A stretch of DNA of 64,000 nucleotides, from the NCBI GenBank assembly GCA_036852015.1, contig JAANDG010000069.1, forward strand, positions 1-64,000, written 5' to 3'. Made by a program: the position numbers and the translations under genes. The notes under the pieces are model-generated. The model was not told the origin of the DNA, did not search any database, and worked only from the letters and a program-made list of their open reading frames with translations. Each line of letters starts with the position of its first letter. Positions within the stretch are counted from its first letter, which is position 1. Of this stretch, positions 24,702 to 38,200 are shown in pieces. Source of the DNA: Pelodera strongyloides. Its lineage: Eukaryota; Nematoda; Chromadorea; Rhabditida; Rhabditidae.

Positions 24702-27700
24702 TTATATTTGTCGAGGCTGTCTTCGAATAGTTGCTTCCCCTTGTGGAGTTAGCACTCTCTCCTCCTCCCATCTAGCAAATATGTCCCTCTTCTGTATTCG
24801 ACGTTCAGCACACAAGTGAGATGACCAGCTCGGCTGTCTCCAACTAGACGAACGCTCACATGGACAGATCTGGAAATGACAACAAATAATAATAATAATA
24901 CATATCAACTGCCAATTAAGAGCAACCACTAATGAGAAGTAGCGCGTCTAAATTCGTAGGCGGAGAATAGCTCGGAGACGTTAATAAACATAAGATTTTC
25001 CACAAAAGTAAAGTATCATAACAGTTAAAAAATAGCAGTGCAGAGGCTATCTACCTAAAACGCTCGGTTACTCCTTCGATTACTAATTAAAATAACACAT
25101 ATATACTAGCACATGGATACAATCTTTTTAAACAAATCATTTACAAAAAGAACTCGCCTTTTCACCGCCCTCGTCACACTCCATATGAACAACGTGACCA
25201 CAACTAAATGTTTCACTATACATACAAATGTCCAGTACCATAAAATACGTTAATACAACCGACTAGTCCATATTTCTTTGCTAGCACCTCGACTAAAGTA
25301 GGTAATGCTTTCCAGGCTTCTAAATGATCTTTTCTCTACTCCTCTATTATAGGCTTCTGCGCAGTAACAACACCTCGCCCAATAGAAGATATGCGAAAGC
25401 CTACTGTGAAGCATGTTCACTTATTGTTTGTCAGCGCATTCATTTAATTATGTATGTTGGGCACTCGATAAATGCGATAAATAAACAGTACTACATTAAA
25501 AGTCTCTTCTCGAATGAAAAGTCCCTCCTGGCCGTAGCCCGAAGACTTCGAGCAATTTGACATCTGGAACTCGTCGCCTACTGCTCAGGACCTCTGCGGA
25601 ACATGTCCTAAGCAACCTTTGAAATTGAACTTTGAACTCCCTTGAATAAAGGTGCACGCTCTTGAAGCGTAAAAGAAAACAATAAACTTACTTGAAGACA
25701 AATGCAGCAGTATCAATCGGGCGTTCACATTTTGCACAAACAGACGCAACTGGTCTCGATACACGAGCCGAGACACAATGTTCTAGGTTCTGGAAAGGGT
25801 CAAGCTCACTCAGTTGACAGTAAAGATCAGTGGCCTTACGCCGGGAACAAGCTCCCAAACCTTCCGCGGCAGGTATGAGAAAAAGAGGGACACTGGGAAA
25901 CAACGCGATGCAGAGACAAATCCTCCCGACAGAAGTACTCCATGTGTTCTTCGTGAAAGTGGCTAGTGGAAACTGGAGCTCGCATTTACAACAAAGTAAC
26001 ATACATAAAGCGGAATAACACCTGCACGCCAAAAAAGGCGGACATCTTCACTATACGGAGGCTTATTGTGAATGGTTAATCTTCAATTTTTAACATACTA
26101 ACCGCCAGATATCCAGCCGACTCAATATCCTGGCACTTGAGTACATCCTCCATCACAGCCACATCAAAAGAACACACATTGAGGATAGAGAGCAGGAAGG
26201 CAGAGTGCTCACTAAAGAAGATACATCTTACTACTCTGATTCTGATAGACTTTACATAAATAAAGTAAACGTGACTCCAGAACCAGAGTCTATGACTCTA
26301 AAACGCTGCAGTTGCAAATCGTCGTTCTCTCACTACGCCCGACCACGGCGACCACTGGAGCCGAATCGGCACTGCCTGTTCAACAGTGCTCAGGCTGTAT
26401 CTAACCATAGCCATAAGGAACAAAGCGACTCAACGATACGACAATGAAAAAATGCACTCACCTATATTCCGCATCAGCGAAGAACGGAGTCTGATACAGG
26501 CATTCTAATAACTCGGCCGCCATCTCGCTGCCTCCTTCCAGTATACGATTGGCTAGTGAGAATACGCGAGAGCGCATGCCTAAATATGAAAAACATAAAA
26601 GGTACCATACTCCAAAACCAAAATACTAAGCAGTGTTAGGGATTATGGATTGGTTTCTTAAGCTACGAGACTGCCGGTAGAATACTACATATAAGGTACT
26701 GTTTTCGGAACCCTCTTTTTATTCAAAAAAGGACGAGGGTTATACCGTATTTTGTGTGCCTGTCTCCACGCAAGCAATCTTACAGTCTGCAGTAGTGCAG
26801 TGATGTGCAACCACATCTGAGGACACATTCACCATTCCGATTCCCTCGGGGAAATATTTCCTGTGGACAGAAAATAACACTCTAATATGAGACACGCAGA
26901 GAAATGTACGGGGAATTCCCCATCGGGAATTGAGTGGTGAATATGGCATCTGCTTACACGAGCGATTTGGTCGGGGTATCGAAATAGAACCAAATCGAAT
27001 AATAAACCAAAAACCCACTATCCCTCGAGTTTCCCATTTCACCGACAGTTTGTGTGACCAAATGGAAAACACTAATCAGCCATCCATTCTGTTGTGACAT
27101 CTCGGGATGTGAACTACACAACGAGACAGCAGCATCGATTGAGGAAACTAAAAAGAAAAAAATAGTAAAACATAAAATAAATAAAGAAACAATCTAGACA
27201 TCATACTCCAATTGATAAAAATGCAAGATTACGGTATCTACGCTGTGGTGCGGCACTAATATCTAGAAAACGCGATCATTAACATCTACCTAATAAACGT
27301 TGTTAAGTTTATTTATGATTCCAAGTTAAATTAGTATTTACAAAAACCTACACAGCTCCTCCTCGTTCTCTGTGCTAATCGCCTCTCGCAGTCTGCGCTC
27401 CAACAATTCGAATGCTCTTTGATGATGTCCGCGTGCTTCTAGCAACATTACACATGAAACGGTCGCTTCTTTTTCAGCTGCCAAATTTAGACACTGGTCG
27501 GATCGAGATCCCAAAGGCAGCCAGTACCGTAGCCAGTCCTGAAAGTTGGGGAGGCTAGAATCAACTCTAGACTATGGACCATTACAATAAAAAACAACTA
27601 CGCAAGCCAGTACAGTACACATCCCTCACAATCAGAAGCAAGCCTAGATAGAAGGTACTGTGCACGTTGTCGATAATGCTCAGCAAAATACATTCTTATT

Positions 27701-30700
27701 CATTGTGAGTGAAACTGAGGCTACTGTTCCAATTACTGTCCTGTACTTACTTTTATATGTACAGTGGAAATTTCACAGCAGAAAAAAAACAGTCTAATTT
27801 CAAACTTTCGTCAACTTACGCTCAATTCTCTATCAAGTTCCTTGGAATCCAATTCTGTGCACATTCCATACACAACAATTGTGAACAACGATTCATCAAT
27901 CTCCTCGTCGGATGTCAGAACGTGTTCGCCTTTCTCTCGCCTTAAATATGGAAGTACTTTTTACTCTTATCATCGAGCGGATGGTGCGCGCGTGCGGTGA
28001 AAACATGGCAAAGGCTGGGCGAAGAAACTACACGCATGCGATAGGTGACGAGCACTGGCACCGCACCTGACACTTTTCTTAGCAGAGCACTATCGGTTCT
28101 TCCCCGCGTACAACAAACCCTTCACCTTTATAAGCTACCAAATACTTAAAGCTAACACGAGCTCTCGTACACCGTGTAGAGGTAGTCTCAGAGCTACATA
28201 AAAGAAGGATCCTAACTCCTAATTGAATAGAGTATGACTCAAATTAAAATTCCATAAACTAATTTACTTCAGCGCGAGTGGCTATGCCACCAGAGACAGT
28301 CTTGCCACAAAACTAACTGGCAGTCGCATGAATGAAACATCAACAAAAACATACCTCAGCTCAAAGCAACATCGCAGAAGTGGGAAATGCGGGATGGATG
28401 TTGATAAAGCAGTTCCCGGTTGAAGACGCAGAGAAGCAGCGTAATCGAGAAAGTGCTCCAGAACCAGAGACGCAGTCATACGAGCCGAAATCTCACAGAG
28501 TCTCTAAACATAACAAGTAAACGGATACACCAACCAAGTGCCCTTCTGTGTCGGGCCTCTTCGCTTGAAAGTCATGTCATAACGCTTTAAAAAGAACTCT
28601 TAAATACATCGGCACAGGGCAAAGGCAAACTAACCGGTATATTCTCTCGAATGTGCTTGGCAAATTGATCAAATTCATCGGATGTGAGATCAGATCGTAG
28701 AAGAGTTCTGATCACATCAAACAGCTCGTGCTAAATTCACTAATACGATGGTTTATTGATCATGTAGAAAAAATATCACACATGTACAACATGCTAGCCT
28801 AACCTACGACAATGCGCTTCACAACACAAGATACCAACAAGGGTCTTACTTATTGTTAGTAAAAAGATTAGAGAAGAGTAATACATTTGGCTAGAGACCC
28901 ATTACAATTCACCAAAACCTTTGAATATGAACCATCATAACGCTATTTGGGGATATGATAAAGGACAATGTCCCTTATTTGTCGACATTGGAAATGGAAA
29001 TAAGCCCTTACCGGTTCTGCATTGTGCACAATGAAGCAATTCACGAGGTCAATAAACCTTCGTTGCACAGTGAAGATGTACGAGCAAACTTTTGGCCTAA
29101 AACAAAACAAACTAATTGTAAATTAACTGAAAGAGTGGAGATACCAAAAGCATGACCGTAAACGATTTGGCTACAAAGAAAGTCACCAACTGAATAGAAC
29201 GCAAGGAGTCAATAAGCTCACATATGTTGAATTCATCACCGAATTAAGCATATCCATCTCCCGCACCCACCGAACATCCGATTGTTATGTGTAGGAAAAC
29301 ATGCCAATTTAAATACTTTGAGTAATAAATAACATACTTAACCGGGTTTCTCTGGGCCAATTGCAGAGGTCGTTTCAGTGAAATATCGGGCAGGTTTCTC
29401 AACACATCCACTACGCTCAACTCGCTGTCAACGGATAAAGATGGCAGTTTCAGCAGGCTTTCAATTGCCTGAAATTCTAGACGAGGTCCCACCATATAGA
29501 GTCAGAATAATAGGTGGACGTCAAATAAAGCTGCTTGTCGCGAAAAAATGTCCATAGCGCATAGCCCGACTCCCAGCACTTCCATGTCAATAGAAAGCGG
29601 ATTATCGTTTTGACTGAATAAACAACACCACTACTGCATAACTCCCTTCTATAGGAAACTTTAACATTTTAACAATTATTAGCTTTCCGTGCACGCATCC
29701 GCTTTGGATGGAAAACAGAGAAGTATATCAAATTGTATAAAGTTATTCATAACTTGTAAGTAGTATTGTAGACGGTTTTTTTCTACGAATAAAACTAACG
29801 GTCATTTTGAAGTACTTGCAAAAGAGTTCCGTAATATGATTTGTGGCAAGCATGGGAAACAGAAATAGAAATCATACAACCATAAAAATCCCACCTCCTC
29901 AATCACCGATGTCTGTGGAATACAACGGGCATGGACAACAAGGTGTGAAATGCAGAGGAGGTACTGCGAGAGGATGTGCTCCGAATTGGATTCCACACTT
30001 AGAAGTCCAATGAGCTGAATAAAAAAAAAGAACTGGGATATTGCATTGGCTGAATTCATTTCAATATTCCCGTTTTAAAGCGAAATACCGGTCGGTTTTT
30101 GAAACGCATCGAGGACAACTGAATTCTTACGTATTTACCTAATTTGCTCGAATTTAGCTCGATTTTTTATTCTAATTTATGTTCATTGGCATATGTTGTT
30201 GTTGTTGTTGCCGGAGGCAGCCAGCGTGGTTGATCATCCTCGCGAGATGGGCTATAAGAGGCCTAAAAATGTTGCCACTTCCCGTGGCTGATTCCATAAA
30301 TTGGTAGGAATGAGCGTCGTGGGGTGGGCGGGGCATGTGAAGAGGTGGTGGACGTCGTGGGGGCTGTTTCCACAATCTGGGCAGGAGTCTGGAACGCTGT
30401 CGTCAACACGGTGGAGGTAGTGGTTCGTGAATCTGCTGTGACCGGAGCGGAGTTGGCTGAGGGTGCATCTGACGTTTCGCGGAAGATCTGCTTCTTCTTT
30501 GTGGATGTCTGGTGGCGGTATCCCCCCCAGGATGGCGGGTGGCTTGAGTGTGCGTTTTTCCTCGGCGACTGCTATGGTGTGGACTGCGTCGGCGACTGCC
30601 TTTGCGCAGCTTGGGTCGGAGGCTCCTGCGATAGCTGCCATGACCGTGTTCTTATGGGCCATGCGGGTGCTCGCTTTCATGTTGCGAGGCGGAAGGGGCT

Positions 30701-33700
30701 TCTGCAGGATTCCGTGACAGGCGTGGCTCGGATCAGAGGAGCGAGCGAGGAATTGAGCGGAGAGCATGTCCAGATGGCTGCGGATGCGGACTTGCATTAT
30801 CTTTGCCTCTGAGTGGAGGTGATCGATGTCTGCCATTTTGTGGTTCCCTGTGATGGTTCTGAGGGCTGCATTCTGGGCACGCTGGATCGAGTCAATGGCT
30901 GAGGTGGAGACGAAGCTGGACCAGGCTGGGGCTGCATAGGCATACACTGCTTGGGAGATAGCCTTGTAAGTGAGGCGTAGCGTTTCCTTCTGGTTACCCC
31001 AAGTGCTTCCTGCTAAGGCCTTGAGCACGTTGTTGCGTTGGGTGATGCGGGCAGCGACTCCTCTGGCATGTTGACTGAATGTGAACATCGTGTCGTAGGT
31101 GACGCCCAGTATCTTGGCAGTGTTGACTGTAGGGACCAGGACGTTTCCAACGGTTATGTTGAGGGTAGTCCGGTACTCCTTGCTGAATGGCGTGAGGAGC
31201 ATCAGTTGGCTTTTAGCAGGGGAGATGGAGAGCTTGCGCGTCTTCAAGAAGTCTTCAATTGCTGGAAGAGCAGCTCGAAGATGGTCAGCCGCAGCCGAGA
31301 TGGTGGGTTCAGAGGCCCATACGGTTATGTCGTCGGCATAAGATATGACCTTGACCTTGTGTTGGTGGTCCGGGACGTCCTTGAGGTATAAGTTGAAGAG
31401 GGTAGGTGATAGAGCGCTACCCTGTGGAACTCCGCTTCGAATTTGTCCAGCTTTGGAGGTGGCTTCTCTGAAGGTGGTACGTGCTGTTCTGCCTCTGAGA
31501 TAGTTGGCCAGCCACTTCTTGGCGTAGTCGGGAGTGTCCGTCTTGAGCACCAGGTCTGTGAGCTTGAGGATGTCGAGGCTGTCGAAGGCCTTCGACATGT
31601 CAATGGCCATGAGGACAGTGCGACTGGCTGGTTTCTTTTGGTTGAAACCTTCTGCGATGTCCTCGGAAAGAGTGTGAAGCGCAGTCGTGGTTGATCTACC
31701 GGAGGTGAAACCGTGTTGGTGAGCCGCAGGTTGCATGTGTGGTCTTATGACTTCCAGGAGGAGACGTTCCATTATTTTGGCAATGGGTGATAGCAGAGAG
31801 ATTGGACGATATCCCGAGCCGTTCGTTGCTTCTTTGCCTGGCTTCAGAAGGGGGAGTTTGATGGATGATTTCCATATCATCGGTATCCTGCAGCTTCTGA
31901 GGGAGTCGTTGATAATGTGGGTGACTGCTGCTATGCCTCGTTTGCCCAGATGATGGAGCATGACGGGTGCGAGTCCGTCAGGGCCGATGGCACGCGATTT
32001 CTTGGATCTCCTGATGGCCGTTCCGACTTCTGTTGTTGTGAAGTCTTCGAAGTCTTGAGTGGACAGTTCTTGAGTGTGTCTGCGTATTTTCCTGTTGCCC
32101 TTGTCCGTGGAGTATTCAACGGGTCGGGTGAAACCTTTGTTGAAGCAGTTGGCGATGTTGTTGGACTCGGTGACCATATTGTTGCCAAATTCGACCGCGC
32201 AGTTTGGTGGAGGTCTGCCCTTGTCGTTAAGCATTTTGATGGTCTTCCAAAGCTTGTTGGCGTCCCGTTTTGGGTCAAACTCCTCCATGAACTGTCTCCA
32301 AGTGTCACGTTTGTTTTTGTCGGTTGCCCTTCGGATCTTGATGTTGAGCGAGGCGATGTCCGGAGAGGAGGGGTCGTCTCTCTGAGAGCGTCGCGTTGGG
32401 CCATCCAGTCGAGAATCTCCGGTGAGAGCGCCGATACCCTTTTGTGTACTCGACCGCGAGGTATAGAGCTGGCGGCTGCAGATTGCAGGATCTTCCGTAG
32501 GAAGGGCTCAGCTTGTGGGGCGGGTAAGCTAGGGATAGGGTAGGCCTCGAGTTTTTCTTCCACCAGTCTCTTGAAGCGAATCCAGTCAGCCTTGCCAAAG
32601 TTAGCGAAGGTCTGGTTGCGGTGTGTTCGGATGTACTTGGAGCCGACGAGCTCGGTGATGATGGGGAGGTGGTCGGAGCTGCCCGAGGTGATGGTCTTCC
32701 AGTTGACTTGAGGGAGGAGTTCAAGAGCGCAGATGGTGATGTCCGGAGAGGTTGGGCGACCGTTGGAGGGAATGCGTGTTGGGCAGTCTCGATTCACAGC
32801 TGCGAAGTCGTGTGCATCGATGGCGTCTGCAATGACGGTGCCACGGGTGTCTGAGGTTGCTGGAGTACCAGGAAGCGTCGTGGGCATTGAAATCTCCCAG
32901 CACTATTGAGTTATCGCTGTTGCGGAGGAAGTGAGAGATGTCAGCCTCGTATCCCGGGGCGCATGAGCTTGCTGGTGGGATGTAGATATTTGAGATGGTC
33001 AGAGGTTGTCCTTTAGCATCCGTAACGCGAATTGTGAGAGACTCCAGATGCGCGTCAGCAGGTGAGGGGATGACGGAGTAGTTCAACTCATGGCTGATTC
33101 CTGTTAGAAGGCCTCCACCAGGGTTGGGTCCGTTGCGATCCTTGCGTATCAGAGCGTAGCCTGGTAAGACCGGCGACTTCGATCTTGCAGATAGTTTGGT
33201 TTCCTGTAGAACGACGATGTCGATTTTCCTTCGAGTGAGGATGTCGAGGATTCCGTCGTTTTGCCGGCAATACCGTTGCAGTTGTATTGCAGAATTCTGA
33301 TGTCCGAAGGGCCGATGTTTGAGGAGTTGCAAGAGACGTTTGCTCCCTTTGACCGCGAGGTCTTAGGGGCTGTGACAGGTGTCGGCAGAGCGGGTGTGAT
33401 GACTGATATCGTTGGGGCCGGCGGTGTGCGAGTGGAGTGAGCGCAGGATGGACAGGCGAAGGTTGCCTGGGTGTATTGTGACACTGACTGCAACCCGCTG
33501 CAGATGCTTTTGGTGTGAACCCAGTTTCGACATGTAGAGCATTGCACGCAGTTGGTGTTAGCTTTGCGTTTGCATGTGGTGCATAGCCATGTTGTTGTGG
33601 TTGGGCCTGGGTTTTCTTCGACGTCTCCGGCTTGAAGAAGAAGTAATCGGGACAGACCAGCCGAATCGGGCTGTCCCTTAGTAGAAAAAAGTGATGTTGA

Positions 33701-35127
33701 GGATGAGTGAGGGAAGGTGAGGGTGATCTCGCGAGTGATCTTCCGAACTGGTGTCCGGAGAAGGTGGGTAGATGTCCTTTGCAGTCCTTGGACTGTCGTG
33801 CTGCACCGCGTGAAGGCGGACATCGTCGTAGCACCTTCATTGGCATATGGAACTCGTCGCCTACTGCTCAGGACCTCTGCGGAACATGCCATAAGCAAAA
33901 ATCTTGAAATTGTTCTTTGAACTCCCTTGAATAAAGGTGCACGCTCTTGAAGCGTAAAACAAATTTTTAAATTTAAAAATATGGTGCATAAGAATGCTGA
34001 TGTATCTGTGCGTTTCAAAAAACCGGCCGGTACTTCGCTTTAAGCGACCATGGGAACGGACAAACGGACACACGTTCAGATCACAGTAGTTTGCAATAAC
34101 CACTGTTTGGGCTTATATTATAGTCGGAAACCCCAAAAGCTCTACTGGCGAGCAGCAATATATGATCCAGAATCTGTTACTATAGTGGTTGAATTCAATT
34201 AGACGGTCCTATTCACCAAGGGCAAGCCAAACTACACGATAACTACACTAGTAACATACTACAGTAATACTACAGTAGTCCTAAGACAAAAACCACACCT
34301 CAATAATCCGTTGCAATCGGTTATCAGTGGAAAAAAGCGGAGCATCGGCACAAGTACAGATGACGTGCAGAAACTGGAATATGAGAAGTGCTATGCATTT
34401 TTTCGTATTTTATCTTTGATTTACTACTACTACTACTACTTTGAATTTTAAAACAATTGAATTCTTTCATCGTCTCTTATGGCGTTGCGCTCTTTCTAAA
34501 AGTCTAATAAACATTTGAACATAAACATTTAAGGTCGTTTTCTTGTTATTTTGCACAATACAGTGATACTCGGATACTCGCAGAATCCATCACAACGCTC
34601 TGCAGAAAGAGAAATACAGTAATCACTAATCACCAACCTGTTGAGCATCAAACTGCAGCAATAATTTCAAATAAGGATACTTATTAGTCGACTCGACGCC
34701 GTTCTTCCCTGACAATGAAGTGATGCACCGGAAGACCTAAAACGAACGGGAACCAAATTAAAGACTAAGGCTGATACTTAGGACATTCAACTTTTTTAAC
34801 TCAACTAAAACCCCTATTTTATGTATAGATAAAAAAATACCTGTAAAGGAACTGTTTCCAACAAATCCTCTGTTAAGGTGCCAAACGGGTATGCATTCCC
34901 CGCCAAGCAACAGTGCAGGTACAACATCAGCTTATTTCCAATTTCGATTTCACTGTCTGTGCGCAAATCACGGGACGAAAAATGTGAGACATTATCGAGC
35001 ATCTCCTGAATTCCGCATATGTTAAAAGCAATAATACACAAGAGGAATTCCCATTCGAATTTTTCAAAAAATTTACCTTTATTTTAAGTGTATCGTACAT
35101 GGCCATTCCAAACGCAACAAATACCTT

Positions 35128-35225
<98 letters not shown>

Positions 35226-38200
35226 CTCACCTCAAGTGGTCCCAGAAAATCCAGCAATGCCTTGTTGGAAACATATATTATTCCATCGTACAGATTGTTG
35301 GATCGACAGGCTGAGATAACCTACAATTGATATGAATTTTCAAAATATGAAGAAGGATTCAAAATATGAAGGATGTAGGATATTAATTAGCTAATTGTAA
35401 GAAGTAATGTACAACCAAAATTAAACAACATACCGCATGCAAATCAATGCAATGAATTGGGATGCGTACGACAGCTGCTTGAAGCTGACAAAAGTGACCT
35501 AAAGAACATATTGTCATGGTCACAGAGACTGAACCAATCTGAGCAGGCTCGACAAACATTGGATAAGCACACCCCTATGGTATTTACCACAATAACCAAG
35601 ATGTGCTCAAAGAATTATTGGGGCGCGAATGGAGGAGCGGTAGCAAACAACACACTCTGCAGTTAGTTAAAAATAGACTTTTGAAACATATCGACCTTCT
35701 TGTATCAAATTCTTCAAATAATCAGAGACGAGCGCCGGGGGTGTTTCCAGCAATAGCCCGTCCAGCACATATTCATCGAGTAGGTCTAGCACCACGGAAC
35801 GGCACAACATGTCACGTTCGAGTCTAAACAAACATGATCAGTATTATAAATAAGAAAGATCTTTATATACAATAAGACTACTCAGATGAAATACACATAT
35901 ATTCTTCTTTATAAAATAAGGTTACATAACACGTAAATGTGTAATCCAAAATTTTCCTAACCGATTTAATTTTACACTAAGAGATGTTAAATATCAAAAC
36001 CTTAGCGAGAAAATTTCCCACCTAGGATACGCTTCATAGTAGAAAACATCCATGCGTTCGGCTCCCGAGCAAACACGTAGGAGCACATCAATATGTTTCT
36101 GAAAAGCAACTTACACTAATCAACTAATCATATTCAATAATACTAACTGCCTGCGGCGAAGCTGGAGAGCAAACAAACCACCAGATAAGCATTGACATCG
36201 ATAATTCTAATCAGCCAGGCCACCGTACGACATTCACGCACCACTTACTAGGAAAAGAGACCTACCCTATAATGAGCGACTAGATCAGCTACCCTTCCTC
36301 CACTTAGTCCATCCAACGTCCAATCGACCAATGAACGTAAAAGTGAGGGCAAAGCTTTTTCAACCTCATCCCTAAATCATCATACACTGAAAACTTGTAA
36401 TAAAGAATACAAACACATCATCTAGAAGGGAGTTACTAGAAAGAATCTAATTGAATACTAAGACAGCACTGCATAATTCAACCTACAAAACTACTCAAAT
36501 ACAGTAAAAACATGACGAAACCAACTTGAAGGGACTATTCTTGAGAGACACCTTTCCTTTGATTACATCCAAAACATATAAGCACGCAGCAGTGTAGTCT
36601 TTTCTAAACAATGAGCGATTAGCCCTCACGTTTACTGAATTATTAAAGTTAAAACCTTGCTTTTTGAGAAGCAAGAAACTACAAAACAAAGACCAAAACC
36701 CCACCTCTCTTCAAATGCTTCCAACTGTTCATGTTCAGAGACCAAGGAAAAGTAAAACACAGATTCTCCTCCCAAAACAACAGCTGTTTCATCGAATCCA
36801 GATACCTGATAAGAGTGAACTTATATAATCACACCTTAGTCCATGAAGTGTACAAAATCATGTAAAAACAAAATAGAGAGATAAACACTCACAGGCTAGA
36901 CGCAATCAGGATGTCTAGCTACTTATGTGGTGCTAAGCTACTAGATAATCATAGGAGCAGACTACTACCGTCAAGTTCTCTACAGTAATTGAAGTATACG
37001 ATACAAAGGAATGATATTGAATTATCACAATTCGTTTATTTGCGGAAAACTTACTGATGCATAGCAGACATTCTCTGACAAACAGGACATCGCAGCTGAG
37101 ACCTCTCCTCCAGTGGCCAGACCCTGAATTCACCAATAGATACTTCAATCGCTTCAATGCATCACTATCATATCATCTATCACTCACAGTCAATCAGGGT
37201 AATCAGAGCCAAAAGTGACAGAATAACAAGACAGAACAGATGGATTTCAAACAGTCAGTACAAAAAAATCAGCAGAGAATTTCCTGTACATCAATCAATC
37301 ATCTACCTTCAATAAATCAATTAATCAGCCACACTCAATCAATCAACAAACCAATCTATCACAATCTATCAATCAATAAATCAATCCTGAAAGTCACATC
37401 ATACCTTGAAATCAGCCGTCGCATACACCAACTTCATGTCGGGGGGATCGGGAAGGGCGCTCAGAGTTGATGAAGATACGCTGAGAATGGAAACACACTC
37501 TCTGTCATCCACACACAGAACATAGTGTTCGGACATCCAAACAAGTGCGATCAGTGGCCGGTCACACTGAAACAAAGCAAGTAAACTTTATTGTGTTTGA
37601 GAACTATGCTTGCATGCAGATAAGAGGAAATGGACCACCCTCGAAGCTCGAGGTGTTTCTGGACCACCCTCGAAGCTCGGAGTGTCTCTGGACCACCCAC
37701 GAAGCACGAAGTGTTACTGGACCACCCACGAAGCACGAAGTGTTACTGGACCACCCACGGAGCATGAAGTGTTACTGGACCACCCACGGAGCATGAAGTG
37801 TTACTGGACCACCCACGAAGTACAACGAGGTAAAGGACCGCCCACGAAGTACGAAATGGCAATGGACCACCCACGAAGTGGTGACCGACAATGTTAGTGA
37901 GCCAGAATTAAAATGGTACACATGATCAAAATACTGCCAAAAAGTCCCAAACAACCTACCGTCACTGTTCGTATTTGCCGAACGGCAGCCGACGATTTAG
38001 AGACGACCCTCCGTGGGAACAATTTGTACAACGAAATCCTATTGTCCCTCCCGATTGCTAGCAGCACTTCAGAACCAGAACCAGTCTAAAGCATATAAAG
38101 TACTGAAGGCTGTCGACATGCTACATGCTATAGTTTAGAAACAGTAAATCTTCTAATATACGCCTCAATACAGTACATATAAAGATAGGAAAGCAACCCG

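Larger units (their letters stand above)
30195..33959 (-). mobile_element. APE-type non-LTR retrotransposon (LINE) with 2A motif
   Basis: A 3.8 kb LINE lies in a VPS8 intron, antisense to nothing and in the same orientation as VPS8. From 5' (high coordinate) to 3' the order is: a ~105-base 5' module with the hairpin ACGCTTCAAGAGCGT; a short leader ending in the 2A motif AGDVEENPGP; a PHD-like zinc finger; an AP-type endonuclease; reverse transcriptase with the SYADD box; and a C-terminal Cys/His knuckle (CPDCGNSPHDVHHLFTC). It ends in a short (CAA)n tail at 30195-30210. The architecture fits the jockey/CR1/L2-like group of LINEs; I cannot fix the clade by eye. At least three frameshifts (near 33260, 32865 and 32380) break the coding sequence, so this copy is dead. 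It interrupts an older MITE. Confidence 0.93.
30075..34043. repeat. MITE, TTAAAGCGAAATACCGG family, split by a LINE
   Basis: The left half (30075 to about 30194) begins TTAAAGCGAAATACCGGTCG and runs through GAAACGCATC and TTTGCTCGAATTTAGC to TTCATTGGCATA. The right half (about 33985-34043) reads GCATAAGAATGCTGATGTA, then GCGTTTCAAAAAACC and GGTACTTCGCTTTAA. Compared with intact copies at 44116-44281 and 56458-56652, the two halves abut at the GCATACGCTGCATAAG segment. The 3.8 kb between them is the LINE, so this is an older element broken by a later insertion. Confidence 0.88.

Noticed and set aside
30324..32543. Several plus-strand frames of 70-208 codons
   Set aside because: They are antisense shadows of the LINE reverse transcriptase and endonuclease.
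33853..33959. HDV-like or hammerhead ribozyme at the LINE 5' end
   Set aside because: GGCGACGAGTTCC resembles a J4/2-P2 segment, but the pairing partner is not conserved between copies, and no CTGATGA/GAAA hammerhead core is present. Kept only as a question in the findings.
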